Source: Pontivivens nitratireducens (GTDB taxonomy: Bacteria; Pseudomonadota; Alphaproteobacteria; Rhodobacterales; Rhodobacteraceae). From it: a stretch of 47,986 nt of DNA. How positions within the stretch are numbered: the stretch's first letter is position 1; each line of letters starts with the position of its first letter. Shown piece by piece: positions 36,161-45,249 of the stretch. The position numbers and the translations under genes are program-made. The DNA is taken from positions 1-47,986 of the forward strand of contig NZ_JACJUQ010000017.1 in NCBI RefSeq assembly GCF_014235845.1. The letters run 5' to 3'. The notes under the pieces are model-generated. The model was not told the DNA's origin and did not search any database. It worked only from the letters and a program-made list of their open reading frames with translations.

Positions 36161-36189
36161 TCCTTAGCCACGTGGCGGCGGGGCGTCAA
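36161..36189 (-). promoter_or_regulatory. candidate rpmB promoter
   Basis: On the minus strand TTGACG (36189-36184) and TAAGGA (36166-36161) are 17 bases apart, about 100 bases before the rpmB start. The -35 box overlaps the last codons of meaB. The TTGACG form also occurs in the alpha-operon promoter. Confidence 0.45.
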
Positions 36190-37193
36190 GGGGCATCGGG
36201 GGTTTGCGGCGCAACCGGGGCAGATAGGAACCGATCGAGCGCCATATCCGCCGCAGCCTCTGCCGGAATATCGCCGTTCGCGACCGAAACACGCAGATCG
36301 CTGAGCAGGGCGCGGACCTGCGAATCGGCATTCAGGCGGGTGCGCAGACCCTGCTCGATCTCACGCTCCATCCATTGAACGGCCTGTTTTCGGCGCGTCT
36401 CAACCAGGATGCCGGTCTCTCTGCGCCAGTCCGCGAGGTCCTGCATCGCCTGCCAGGCTTCCTCCAGACCGGAATTGTCCAGCGCGGAAACCGGCATGGC
36501 GCGGGGCCACCCCTCCGGATCGTGGGGGCGTTTGCGCAACAAACGCAGCGCGCCGGCATAGTCGGCCACGGTTCGCACGGCGGTGGCCCGCAGGTCGCCA
36601 TCCGCCTTGTTTACCAGGATGAGGTCAGCGATTTCCATGATGCCGCGTTTGACGCCTTGCAACTCATCCCCACCACCGGGCGCCAGCAGCAGCACGAACA
36701 GGTCGGTCATGTCCGCGACCATCGTTTCGGACTGGCCGACGCCGACGGTTTCGACCAGCACGATGTCGTGGCCAGCGGCCTCACACAGGCGGATCGCCTC
36801 ACGCGTGCGGCGCGCCACACCGCCGAGCGCGGATTGCGAGGGGGAGGGGCGGATGAATGCTTCGGGCGCGCGGCTGAGCTGCTCCATCCGGGTCTTGTCC
36901 CCCAGAATGGAGCCGCCGGACCGGGCGGAGGACGGATCGACTGCCAGCACTGCCACCCGGTGCCCCGCCGCGACCAGCATCAGGCCGAACGCCTCGATGA
37001 ACGTGGATTTGCCGACACCGGGCGTTCCCGACAGCCCGATGCGCAGCGCCGTCCGCTCAGGCAGCCCCGTCAGAAGGTCACGCGCATCCTGCCGATCCTG
37101 CGGGCGGGAGGATTCGATCAGCGTGATGGCGCGGGCCAATGCGGTGCGGTTGCCTGCGCACAGCGCCTCGACATCTATGCTGCGACGCCCCAT
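36186..37193 (-). CDS. meaB: methylmalonyl-CoA-mutase-associated GTPase MeaB
   Basis: A 335-residue P-loop GTPase of the MeaB/ArgK family that guards B12-dependent acyl-CoA mutases. Walker A is GTPGVGKST (56-64), followed by [20 protein letters not shown] (84-103), the switch ETVGVGQSE (148-156) and the base-recognition NKAD (195-198). No mutase gene is in the window; in this group the partner could be methylmalonyl- or ethylmalonyl-CoA mutase elsewhere. It diverges from the DUF3108 gene. Confidence 0.93.
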   Translation of the reverse strand: MGRRSIDVEALCAGNRTALARAITLIESSRPQDRQDARDLLTGLPERTALRIGLSGTPGVGKSTFIEAFGLMLVAAGHRVAVLAVDPSSARSGGSILGDKTRMEQLSRAPEAFIRPSPSQSALGGVARRTREAIRLCEAAGHDIVLVETVGVGQSETMVADMTDLFVLLLAPGGGDELQGVKRGIMEIADLILVNKADGDLRATAVRTVADYAGALRLLRKRPHDPEGWPRAMPVSALDNSGLEEAWQAMQDLADWRRETGILVETRRKQAVQWMEREIEQGLRTRLNADSQVRALLSDLRVSVANGDIPAEAAADMALDRFLSAPVAPQTPDAP

Positions 37194-37329
37194 CTATCCC
37201 TCCGTAATCTGCTTCAAGGGCCTGCATGAAGCCCGCTTCACGTGGAGGTGATCGGTGCGCACGATGTATGCGGCCGCCTCCACGCCTATAGTGGGGCAGA
37301 CCATAGCTTCGGTGTTCAGGGAGTGGAAG

Positions 37330-38031
37330 ATGCGTAGAGTTTTGAGTGCGATGTTGCTGATCGTGGCAGGCGGGGCCGCACAGGCGGAACCGTTCACCCA
37401 CAATTACGATGTGCGGTTCGCGGGGCTGCGCGTGGCGTCGGCCACGGTGCAGGGGAACGTCACGCCGACATCCTATAACGCGGCGGCACGGTTGGAGGCA
37501 CGCGGTCTGGCCGGGCTTTTCACCTCGGGCGATTTCAACGCTTCGGTCCGGGGTACGCGGACCGGACCCGCCGGTTTCATGCCTCAGGCCTTCGCGCAGG
37601 TGACCGAGGGCAGCGATGCATCGCGGCTCGATCTGGTCTATCGGGGGGGGATGCCCGTCTCCGCCGTGTCCAGCCCCGTGCGTGCGGCGGATGAGCGTGC
37701 GGTGCCAACATTGAGCAAGCAGGCGGGCACCGTTGATTTTCTGACAGCAGTCGTCGCCCTGACCTATCCCGGCACAGCCGAGGAGATCTGCAACCGCAGT
37801 TTCGACAGCTTCACCCTGACGAAGCGTGTGCGGATCGAGGGCGACGGCTTGATCCCCGGCACCCAGAGCTGCCGTGTCATCTATCGCAAGGTGAACCCCG
37901 AAACGTTGCAGACCCGCGATCCTGAACCCTACACGCTGGAATTGCGGCCAACCACGGACGGTCAGTTCGAGGTGGCGCGTATTCTGGGCCCCTCGGAATT
38001 CGGGCAGACGGTGATTTCGCGCACCAACTGA
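37330..38031 (+). CDS. DUF3108 secreted protein
   Basis: A 233-residue protein with a clear signal peptide (MRRVLSAMLLIVAGGAAQA, then EPFTHNYDVRFAGLRV). The body fits the DUF3108 pattern: YDVRFAGLRVASATVQGNVT near the start, then repeated beta-like strands and two cysteines (ICNRS and QSCRVIY), suggesting a periplasmic beta-rich protein. Function unknown. The start at 37330 gives a proper signal peptide; a longer reading from 37255 does not. It is followed 63 bases later by pyrF. Confidence 0.85.
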   Translation: MRRVLSAMLLIVAGGAAQAEPFTHNYDVRFAGLRVASATVQGNVTPTSYNAAARLEARGLAGLFTSGDFNASVRGTRTGPAGFMPQAFAQVTEGSDASRLDLVYRGGMPVSAVSSPVRAADERAVPTLSKQAGTVDFLTAVVALTYPGTAEEICNRSFDSFTLTKRVRIEGDGLIPGTQSCRVIYRKVNPETLQTRDPEPYTLELRPTTDGQFEVARILGPSEFGQTVISRTN

Positions 38032-38094
38032 TGCTTGAGCCATTGCCCGCGCGGGTCTAAGCAGGCGCGGACCCGTTTCTGGAGGAGAGCTGTC

Positions 38095-38799
38095 ATGCCC
38101 GATAACCGTCTGATCGTGGCGCTGGACGTGCCAAACGCTCTCGCCGGGATGGAGATGGTGCAGCGGATCGGACCCGATGTGGGGTTTTACAAGATCGGGC
38201 TGGGCATGCTGACCGGTGGCGGTCTGGCGCTGGCCAGCGAGTTGAAGGACCAGGGACACCGGGTCTTCCTCGACATGAAGCTGTTCGACATCGGCGCAAC
38301 GGTCGAGGCGGCGGTGCGCGGACTGGCGCAGTTCGATCTGGATTTCCTGACGGTGCACGGCGACCCGCATGTGGTCCGCGCGGCCTGCGAGGGGGCGGCG
38401 GGAACGGATCTGAAGATACTGGCCGTGACCGTCCTGACTTCGCTGGACCGCGACGATCTGGACGCCGCGATGATGCAGGGCGGGACGATACCCGATCTGG
38501 TAGCGGAACGCGCCGGGCGGGCGTTGGAGGCCGGTGCGCACGGGGTCATCGCCTCCCCGCAGGAGGCCGCGATGATCCGCGCCTTGCCGCAGGCCGAGGG
38601 CAAGTTGATCGTGACGCCGGGTGTGCGCCCCGCCGGGGCCGAGCTGGGCGATCAGAAGCGGGTGGCAAGCCCCGCCCGGGCGATCGCGGACGGGGCCGAC
38701 CACATCGTCGTGGGCCGCCCGATCTGGCAGGCGGATGATCCGCGCGCCGCCGCCGATGCGATCCTGCGTGAGCTGCGCGACGGTCCCGTCGATCATTGA
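38095..38799 (+). CDS. pyrF: orotidine 5'-phosphate decarboxylase
   Basis: PyrF makes UMP from OMP, the last step of pyrimidine synthesis. The 234-residue TIM barrel shows the catalytic set D11 (ALDVP), K33 (FYKIG) and D60-K62-D65 (FLDMKLFDIG). VTPGVRPAGAELGDQKRV and DHIVVGRPI bind phosphate. The start at 38095 follows GGAGGAG by about 7 bases; upstream in-frame text is not conserved. Confidence 0.95.
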   Translation: MPDNRLIVALDVPNALAGMEMVQRIGPDVGFYKIGLGMLTGGGLALASELKDQGHRVFLDMKLFDIGATVEAAVRGLAQFDLDFLTVHGDPHVVRAACEGAAGTDLKILAVTVLTSLDRDDLDAAMMQGGTIPDLVAERAGRALEAGAHGVIASPQEAAMIRALPQAEGKLIVTPGVRPAGAELGDQKRVASPARAIADGADHIVVGRPIWQADDPRAAADAILRELRDGPVDH

Positions 38800-38881
38800 G
38801 GCCGGATCGGCGGGCCTGTGCTATCCTGCCGGTTCGTAAACCCGTTTGTGCCCGTATGTAAGTATTCCGTGTGTGAGTATC

Positions 38882-40135
38882 ATGTCCGCCATCTGTCGTG
38901 ATTGCCTGTCAGATCAGCCCGGTCCCGCGCGGTGCAGGCACTGCGGTTCCCCCCGGGTGTTGCGCCATGAGGAACTGTTCGATCTGACCATGGCGCACAT
39001 GGATTGCGACGCCTTCTATGCCAGCGTGGAAAAGCGGGATCATCCGCATCTGGCGAACCAGCCGCTGATCGTTGGCGGGGGCAAGCGGGGGGTCGTCTCC
39101 ACCTGCTGCTATATCGCGCGAATCAAGGGTGTCCGCTCCGCCATGCCGATGTTCAAGGCGATGGAACTGTGCCCCGAAGCGGTTGTGGTGCCGGGGCGGA
39201 TGGATGTCTATGTCGGCGTCTCGCGCCAGATTCGGGCAATGATGGAGGAACTGACCCCCTCGGTGCAGCCGATCAGTCTGGACGAGGCATTTCTGGACCT
39301 CAGCGGAACGCAGCGCCTGCACGGCGCCCCGCCCGCTGTCCTGCTGGCCCGGCTGGCCCGGCGTATCGAGGTGGAGCTGGGAATCACCATCTCCGTCGGA
39401 TTGTCGCATAACAAGTTTCTGGCCAAGATCGCCTCCGATCTGGACAAGCCGCGCGGATTTTCCGTTATCGGCAAGGCGGAGACCATGGCCTTTCTGCATG
39501 ATAAGCCCGTGGGCATCATCTGGGGCGTGGGCGCGGCCATGCGTGCGCGGCTGGAACGGGACGGCATTCGCACCATCGCCGATCTGCGGCGGTATTCCGA
39601 GGATGACCTGTTTCGCAAATATGGCAGCATGGGCGGGCATGTCTGGCGGCTGGCCCATGGCATCGACGACCGGCGGATCACCGTGCGCGAACCGGTCAAG
39701 TCGATCAGCAACGAGCGTACATTCAACGAAGACGTCTCCGATCCGGTCAGCCTGGACGGGCATTTGTGGCGGCTGGCCCTGAAAGTCTCGGACCGGGCGA
39801 AGGCGGCGGGGTTGGCGGGCAGCACCGTGAACCTGAAGTTGAAGACACGCGACTTCAAGCTGATCAGCCGTCAGGTGCGTCTGGTCGAGGCGACGCAGTT
39901 GACCGACGAGATCTATGCCGCGACGCGCCCCCTGCTGGAGCGGGAGATAAGCCGGGGACCCTTCCGACTGCTGGGGGTCGGGTTGAGCCATCTGAGCGCG
40001 TATTCCGGCAGCGATGCCGCGCCCGACCTGCTCGATCCCACAGCACCTCGCCGCAGGGCAGCGGAGCGGGCGAGCGATGCGATTCGGGGGCGTTTTGGTG
40101 CGGATGCGATCCTGAAGGGCCGCGCGCTGAGATAA
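38882..40135 (+). CDS. dinB: DNA polymerase IV with N-terminal zinc ribbon
   Basis: A 417-residue Y-family translesion polymerase. Catalytic carboxylates are D41 (MDCDAFYASVE) and D134-E135 (SLDEAFLDL). The steric-gate position is F45-Y46. The little-finger domain occupies the C-terminal third. The unusual part is residues 5-21: CRDC, 9 residues, CRHC, a zinc-knuckle-like start seen in roseobacter DinB (from memory). The start at 38882 has only a weak ribosome-binding site; an earlier in-frame start at 38846 is less likely. No LexA box was found upstream. Confidence 0.93.
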   Translation: MSAICRDCLSDQPGPARCRHCGSPRVLRHEELFDLTMAHMDCDAFYASVEKRDHPHLANQPLIVGGGKRGVVSTCCYIARIKGVRSAMPMFKAMELCPEAVVVPGRMDVYVGVSRQIRAMMEELTPSVQPISLDEAFLDLSGTQRLHGAPPAVLLARLARRIEVELGITISVGLSHNKFLAKIASDLDKPRGFSVIGKAETMAFLHDKPVGIIWGVGAAMRARLERDGIRTIADLRRYSEDDLFRKYGSMGGHVWRLAHGIDDRRITVREPVKSISNERTFNEDVSDPVSLDGHLWRLALKVSDRAKAAGLAGSTVNLKLKTRDFKLISRQVRLVEATQLTDEIYAATRPLLEREISRGPFRLLGVGLSHLSAYSGSDAAPDLLDPTAPRRRAAERASDAIRGRFGADAILKGRALR

Positions 40136-40250
40136 GGTGCGCTGCAACATAGCAGCCATGCGCTTGATGCATGGCGGTATTCCTATTTGTTATATCTCCA
40201 CAGCATTTAGGGCGTTTTGTTACAGTTCGATCACATCCTGCACTGCACCC

Positions 40251-40278
40251 TTGCTTTGTGTGCAGCGCACCATATAAT
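40251..40278 (+). promoter_or_regulatory. near-consensus promoter of small RNA
   Basis: TTGCTT (40251-40256) and a perfect TATAAT (40273-40278), 16 bases apart, 116 bases after dinB. A start near 40285 would give a transcript of about 80 bases ending at the terminator. Confidence 0.75.
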
Positions 40279-40284
40279 CGATTA

Positions 40285-40366
40285 CACAATGCTTCGGCGT
40301 TGTCGCCCTTCTTGGGCGTTTCCTCCCTAGACTTGGGCCGTGTCTTCGGACACGGCCTCTTTTTTT
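40285..40366 (+). ncRNA. small regulatory RNA, probable alpha-r8 (MmgR/suhB) family
   Basis: About 80 bases from the promoter to a terminator, with three stems. ACAATGC (40284-40290) pairs with GCGTTGT (40296-40302) through one G-U and a TTCG loop. CGCCC (about 40304-40308) pairs with GGGCG (about 40314-40318). GGCCGTGTC (40336-40344) pairs with GACACGGCC (40349-40357), again with TTCG, and a T-run follows. Between stems 2 and 3 lies unpaired TTTCCTCCCTAGACTT, complementary to Shine-Dalgarno sequences. From memory this stretch is the hallmark of the alpha-r8/MmgR family (Rfam suhB); not checked. It likely silences several mRNAs by pairing at their ribosome-binding sites, probably with Hfq. 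The exact 5' end is estimated. Confidence 0.72.
40336..40366 (+). terminator. UUCG-capped terminator of the small RNA
   Basis: A perfect 9-bp stem GGCCGTGTC/GACACGGCC with a TTCG loop, followed by TCTTTTTTT. It is one of the strongest terminators of the window and does not follow a protein gene directly. Confidence 0.93.
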
Positions 40367-40444
40367 GGCGCGGCAGGATGCGTTCGCTATGTCACGTGGC
40401 GCGGATCGTGCCATGTAATGGAGCGATCCAGACCGGGAGCCGAA

Positions 40445-41725
40445 ATGCAGCCTACCGCCCTTATCAGCAAACTTCTGCAAGATGTGCGTGCTTCGTACTG
40501 GTTCATTCCGGGATTGCTCGTCCTGGCGGCGGTCGCCTTGGCGGAACTGATGCAGCATCTGGACCGTGGCGCGCTGGCGCAGATGTTGCCGGTATCCCTG
40601 CGCGATACGCAGGCGGAGGGCGCGCGTGCCATGCTGTCGGTCATCGCGCAATCCGTGATCGGTGTCGCGGGGGTGATGTTCTCGATGACGGTGGTGGCCG
40701 TGTCCTTTGCCAGCAGCAATTTCGGGCCACGCCTGATTGGCAACTTCATGCGGGATCGGGCCAATCAGGTCAGCCTAGGAATCATGATCGCCACGTTCGT
40801 CTATACGATGCTGATTCTGCGCGCGGTTCAGGATCCCTCGGCCGAGGGGGCAGACCTGACCGTCGATCTGTTCGTGCCGCATCTGGCGATTCTGGTGGCG
40901 ATCGGGCTGGCGTTGATCAGCGTCGTCACGATGATCTTTTTCGTGCATCACATTCCCGAGGCGATCAATCTGGCCAACATCACCTCGGGTCTGGGTGAAC
41001 GTCTGGTGGCAGCTCTTCATGCCAGCGGGGAGCCGTTTGAGGATGTGTATGAAATCATGCCCGAGGGGCTGCCCGTGCAATATCTGACAGCGGGCGGTTC
41101 AGGCTATATGCGCACGCTCAACGCGGCCCGTCTGTCGCGCCTGTCGCTGGATCAGGGGTGGTGGATCGAGGTGCTGGAGGTTCCGGGCGCCTTTCTGGAC
41201 GATGACAGGAATGTCCTGCGCATCCACGGCAATCCCGCTTTGAACGACGACCTGATCCGTGAGTTGCGGGGCTGTTTCGCCCTGGGACGTGAGCGGAGCG
41301 AGGATCAGAACATGATGTTCATGATCGACCAGCTGTGCGAGGTGATCGCCCGCGCCCTGTCGCCGGGTATCAACGATCCGTTCACGGCGATGAACTGCAT
41401 GAACTGGATGCATGTCGCGCTGCTGCTGGCGCTGAAGGAACCTCCGGGGCACAGGGGCAGTGCCTATGAACGGGTTCTGGTGCCGGTAATGACGTTTACT
41501 CAACTGCTCCAGGCTGGGCATTCCATCAGCCGACCTTATGTGGCGACCGATCTGAATGCGACCACCCATGTTCTGAAATTGCTCTGCGTGCTGGCCAACC
41601 GCGCCCCTGAGGGCCCGCGCCGCGCTGCCGTGCTGGAGGAGCGGGACGAGCTTCTGGAAATGGCACTGGCATTGCAGCCCGATGCCGGGTCGCAGCGCAT
41701 CATTCGCCGCGCGGCTGCGGAATGA
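40445..41725 (+). CDS. DUF2254 membrane protein
   Basis: A 426-residue predicted inner-membrane protein of the DUF2254 family, function unknown. Four hydrophobic helices lie in the N-terminal half (YWFIPGLLVLAAVALAELM; SVIAQSVIGVAGVMFSMTVV; SLGIMIATFVYTMLILRAV; HLAILVAIGLALISVVTMIF). A soluble C-terminal part contains the family-like IARALSPGINDPFTAMNCMN. The start at 40445 follows GGGAG; in-frame starts upstream would overlap the small-RNA terminator. Its stop abuts that of the convergent amidohydrolase gene. Confidence 0.87.
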   Translation: MQPTALISKLLQDVRASYWFIPGLLVLAAVALAELMQHLDRGALAQMLPVSLRDTQAEGARAMLSVIAQSVIGVAGVMFSMTVVAVSFASSNFGPRLIGNFMRDRANQVSLGIMIATFVYTMLILRAVQDPSAEGADLTVDLFVPHLAILVAIGLALISVVTMIFFVHHIPEAINLANITSGLGERLVAALHASGEPFEDVYEIMPEGLPVQYLTAGGSGYMRTLNAARLSRLSLDQGWWIEVLEVPGAFLDDDRNVLRIHGNPALNDDLIRELRGCFALGRERSEDQNMMFMIDQLCEVIARALSPGINDPFTAMNCMNWMHVALLLALKEPPGHRGSAYERVLVPVMTFTQLLQAGHSISRPYVATDLNATTHVLKLLCVLANRAPEGPRRAAVLEERDELLEMALALQPDAGSQRIIRRAAAE

Positions 41726-42583
41726 TCACTCCGCTGCCAGAGCCTGCCCCATCCCGCCGGCCTGCGCCAACGCGGCGATGACCGGTGTCAGGCGGTCTCG
41801 GAACGCGGCGAAGTCGGAACGCGGCGCTATCCGGGCCTCATCCATATACAGCGACCGGTCGATCTCGATCTGCAAGGCGTGCATGTTCTGGGCGGGGATG
41901 CCGTAAGTCTCGGTTATGTATCCGCCCGCGAAGGGGGCGTTTCGCGCAACGGCGAAGCCAGCGGCGGTAAAGGCATCATAGGCCAGATCCGAAATCCACG
42001 GCGCGCATGATGTGCCGAACCGGTCGCCCAGCACGATTTCGGGGCGCCGCCGCCCCCCGGGCAGATTCTGGACGCGCAAGGCCTCATGCGGCATGGAATG
42101 GCAATCAATCAGGATCGCATGACCGTGCCGGATCCGGGCGGTTTGCAACAGACGATTGAGCGCGTTGTGATAGGGCGTGTGAACCTGCGCCAAGCGCAGG
42201 TCAGCCTCCTCCCGCGTCATGCGCCCGGATTGAATTACGCGCCCCCCGGATACCACACGCGGGATTACGCCCAATCCAGCGGAGATGCGCGGGTTCACAC
42301 CCGGATGGCGCGGAATATCGACGATGGCCGGGTCCAGTTCCGTTCTGGCGCGGTTCAGATCGACATAAGCGCGGGGAAATCTGGCGGTGAGCAAGGCCGC
42401 CCCGTAATCCGGCGCACTGGCGAACAGCGTATCGACGAAGGCATCCTCGGACGAGCGCAGGGTCAATGGGTCGAGTTGGCTGCCTTGCAGGAACGCTTCG
42501 GGATAATGCGCACCCGAATGCGGGGAGGAAAACACCGTGGCCCCCGGCGTGCCTCGCCCGTCGGATAGGATGAATGCCTCCAC
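41726..42583 (-). CDS. N-formylglutamate amidohydrolase family protein
   Basis: A 285-residue enzyme of the N-formylglutamate deformylase family, which splits N-formylglutamate to formate and glutamate, often at the end of histidine breakdown. Family segments are FSSPHSGAHYPEAFL near the N terminus, PRAYVDLNRARTELDP and HAILIDCHSMPHEAL, plus a late GGYITETYGIP; the histidine, aspartate and glutamate positions suit metal binding. No other hut genes are present, so the true substrate could differ. It lies 78 bases downstream of hrpB on the same strand. Confidence 0.88.
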   Translation of the reverse strand: MEAFILSDGRGTPGATVFSSPHSGAHYPEAFLQGSQLDPLTLRSSEDAFVDTLFASAPDYGAALLTARFPRAYVDLNRARTELDPAIVDIPRHPGVNPRISAGLGVIPRVVSGGRVIQSGRMTREEADLRLAQVHTPYHNALNRLLQTARIRHGHAILIDCHSMPHEALRVQNLPGGRRRPEIVLGDRFGTSCAPWISDLAYDAFTAAGFAVARNAPFAGGYITETYGIPAQNMHALQIEIDRSLYMDEARIAPRSDFAAFRDRLTPVIAALAQAGGMGQALAAE

Positions 42584-42661
42584 GCGCGTCGTCTCCCCTT
42601 CGCATTTGTCGTGACAGCATAACGCGATGCGCGGGCACGTCCATGTATGGGCGCGAATTCG

Positions 42662-45067
42662 TCAGGTGCCGCGCGGCTTGACGCGGTTCGTGGGCGGTGC
42701 GGCGGCGGGATCCTCGGGCCAGGGGTGGCGCGGATATCTGCCGCGCATGTCCTTGCGGACGTCGGAATAGGAGGTGGCCCAGAACCCCGGCAGATCAGAC
42801 GTCGTCTGCACCGCCCGCCGCGCTGGGCTAAGGAGGTCGAGCCGCAGGGGTATGCCGTTGACCGTGGGGTGAGTGGTCAGGCCAAACACCTCCTGCAGGC
42901 GCACCTCGACCGAGGGGTGGGCAGGGTCGGACCAGTCGATGGGGCAGCGGGTGCCGGTGGGGGCCGTGAACTGCGACGGCGCGCGTTCATCCAGCATCTG
43001 GCGCTGCGGCCAGTCCAGCAGGTTCAGCAATGGCTCATACGGATCGAAGCGGCCCAGATCGGCGGCGCTGCGCTGGCCGTGCAGATGCGGGGCCAGCCAA
43101 TCCTCCAACGTTGCCAGTAGGGTGTCGTCCGTCACATCGGGCAGGGGCGGTCCGACGAACCCGATGCGGGTGCGCAGCAGGCGCGAGGCCTTGGACCAGC
43201 CCAGCACGTCGAGGCCAAGCTGGCGGATGCCCTCGACCAGCCCGGCGGCGATGGCATCGTCCGGCGCGTCGGGCCAGTGGCGATCCTCCAGTATCAGCGC
43301 GCCCAGCATGGTGCGCTGACGCGGCTCGACCTTGCGATGGCGTTTCGACCACTCGCAGATATCGACTTCAAGCAGCCGGTGGGCGTGCAACTCGCGAATC
43401 TCGGCCAGCGTCACGGGCAGGGCGAGGCGGACGGTCGCTTCCGTCGGGTGGCCGTCGGTTTCCGCGACCACCAGCAGGGTCTGCGGGGCGAGGGGATCCT
43501 CAGGGGCAAGCTTGACGCCCTTGCCCCCGCTGAGGTGATAGCGCGGCGCATCACCGGGGCGGCGCTTGGCGATGCGGTCGGGATAGGCGAGGGACAGCAG
43601 CGCGCCGGGTGAATGACGTGGGCCGGATTTCGCGGCGAAGCGCGACAGGCGTTTGGCCTCCTTGCGAATCTCGGCGAAGGGCGGCGTGTGCATTGCCTTG
43701 AGCCGCACGGACAGATCGCTGCCCGCGCCGCGCATCGGGTCGCGCGCCTCAAGCAAGGCGGCGAGGTCTGTGGCCATCCTGCCTGCGCCACCCGCGTTGA
43801 GCAGCATATGCGCCAGCCGGGGATGCGCGGGCACCGCGGCGGTGGCGCGGCCATGCGCGGTCAGACCGGTGCGGTCGATGCAGCCCAGATCGTGCAGCAG
43901 GGCATAGGCCTCGGCCAGTGCGCGTTCGGGCGGGGGTGTCAGGAAGGACAGGTCGCTGGCCTGCGCGCCCCACGTGGCAAGCTCCAGCGCCAGCGGCACG
44001 AGGTCGGCATCGGTGATTTCCGGTGGGGCGAAGGCGGCGAGCGCGCCTTCCTCCCCCTTCGTCCACATGCGGTAGCAGACGCCCGGCTGCATCCGCCCCG
44101 CACGGCCGCGCCGCTGTTCCGCCTCGGCGCGGGTCACACGCTCCGTCACCAGGCGCGACATGGCGGAGGCCGGATCGAAGCGCGCGCGACGGGCAAGACC
44201 CGCGTCGATGACGATGCGCACCCCCTCAATGGTCAGGGAGGTTTCGGCGATCGAGGTGGCCAACACCACCTTGCGCCCCTGCTTCGCGGGCGCGATGGCG
44301 GCGCGCTGGGCGGCGATGGGCATGGCACCATATAAAGGACGCACGGCAATGTCGGCAGGCAGGTCGCCAAGGCGCTGGGCGACCATGTTGATCTCCCCCT
44401 GACCGGGCAGGAAGACGAGGGCGGAACCTTCGTTTTCACGCAGCGCCCCCCGCACTTGTGCCGCGACCGCATCGGCCAGCGCGCGGCCCCGCCGCTGTGC
44501 GGGGGGCAGCGCGGTGTCGGCCCAATGGGTTTCGTCCGGAAACATGCGCCCCTCGGACGTGATGACCGGCGCACCGCCCATCAGACCCGCGACAGGTTCC
44601 GCGTCCAGCGTTGCGGACATCACGAGGATGCGCAGATCCTCGCGCAGGGCACCGCGCACTTCGAGCGCCAGCGCAAGGCCAAGGTCCGCTTGCAATGACC
44701 GCTCGTGAAACTCATCGAAGATCAGGCAGTCGGTGCCGCTCAATTCCGGGTCTGCCTGCAACATGCGGGTCAGGATGCCCTCGGTCACGACCTCGATCCG
44801 GGTGCCTGCCACGCTGTCGCCGCGCATTCGGTAGCCGACACGTTGACCCAGCGGTTCGTCCAGCAGCTCCGCGATTCGGGCGGCGGCGGTGCGCGCGGCG
44901 ATGCGGCGCGGCTCCAGCATGACGATGCGGCCCGAAATATGTGGCAGCAGCGCGATCGGCACCATTGTCGTCTTGCCCGCGCCGGGGGGTGCCTGCAACA
45001 CGGCCGTCCCCTCGCGCAGCAGGGCGGAGGTGAGTTCGGGCAGCACGGATTCGATGGGCAGGACCAT
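42662..45067 (-). CDS. hrpB: ATP-dependent helicase HrpB
   Basis: An 801-residue DEAH/RHA-type helicase. Walker A is APPGAGKTT (26-34) and the Walker B box is DEFH (118-121, instead of DEAH). SATLDAEPVAGLM (motif III) and RRGRAGRMQPGVCYR (motif VI) follow, and the HrpB-specific C-terminal half reaches a basic end. Its RNA substrate is unknown in most bacteria. It is divergent from clpB across a 182-base gap. Confidence 0.94.
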   Translation of the reverse strand: MVLPIESVLPELTSALLREGTAVLQAPPGAGKTTMVPIALLPHISGRIVMLEPRRIAARTAAARIAELLDEPLGQRVGYRMRGDSVAGTRIEVVTEGILTRMLQADPELSGTDCLIFDEFHERSLQADLGLALALEVRGALREDLRILVMSATLDAEPVAGLMGGAPVITSEGRMFPDETHWADTALPPAQRRGRALADAVAAQVRGALRENEGSALVFLPGQGEINMVAQRLGDLPADIAVRPLYGAMPIAAQRAAIAPAKQGRKVVLATSIAETSLTIEGVRIVIDAGLARRARFDPASAMSRLVTERVTRAEAEQRRGRAGRMQPGVCYRMWTKGEEGALAAFAPPEITDADLVPLALELATWGAQASDLSFLTPPPERALAEAYALLHDLGCIDRTGLTAHGRATAAVPAHPRLAHMLLNAGGAGRMATDLAALLEARDPMRGAGSDLSVRLKAMHTPPFAEIRKEAKRLSRFAAKSGPRHSPGALLSLAYPDRIAKRRPGDAPRYHLSGGKGVKLAPEDPLAPQTLLVVAETDGHPTEATVRLALPVTLAEIRELHAHRLLEVDICEWSKRHRKVEPRQRTMLGALILEDRHWPDAPDDAIAAGLVEGIRQLGLDVLGWSKASRLLRTRIGFVGPPLPDVTDDTLLATLEDWLAPHLHGQRSAADLGRFDPYEPLLNLLDWPQRQMLDERAPSQFTAPTGTRCPIDWSDPAHPSVEVRLQEVFGLTTHPTVNGIPLRLDLLSPARRAVQTTSDLPGFWATSYSDVRKDMRGRYPRHPWPEDPAAAPPTNRVKPRGT

Positions 45068-45110
45068 TGCACAGCCATGCGGCAGCGCTGGGCATAAGTC
45101 GAGGGGCGGA

Positions 45111-45140
45111 CTTGAGATGGCTCAAAGTGCTCACCATTTA
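45111..45140 (+). promoter_or_regulatory. candidate heat-shock (RpoH) promoter of clpB
   Basis: CTTGAG (45111-45116) and CCATTTA (45134-45140), 17 bases apart, fit the sigma-32 pattern (CTTGAA and CCCATnT). They lie 110 bases before clpB. No CIRCE operator was seen. Confidence 0.5.
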
Positions 45141-45249
45141 AGCATGTATGAAAGGGGCGCGGGCCAGAGGGGCGCGCTTCATGCAAAGGCCATATGTGGT
45201 GTGCCGTTACGGGCATCGCGGAATTGGCGCTTAAAGACAGGAGAATGCG

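Noticed and set aside
38800-38881. LexA (SOS) box before dinB
   Set aside because: The alphaproteobacterial pattern GTTC-N7-GTTC is not met: one GTTC is followed by GTTT at the wrong spacing.
45068-45249. CIRCE operator before clpB
   Set aside because: No TTAGCACTC-N9-GAGTGCTAA-like inverted repeat is present; GTGCTCA alone is not enough.
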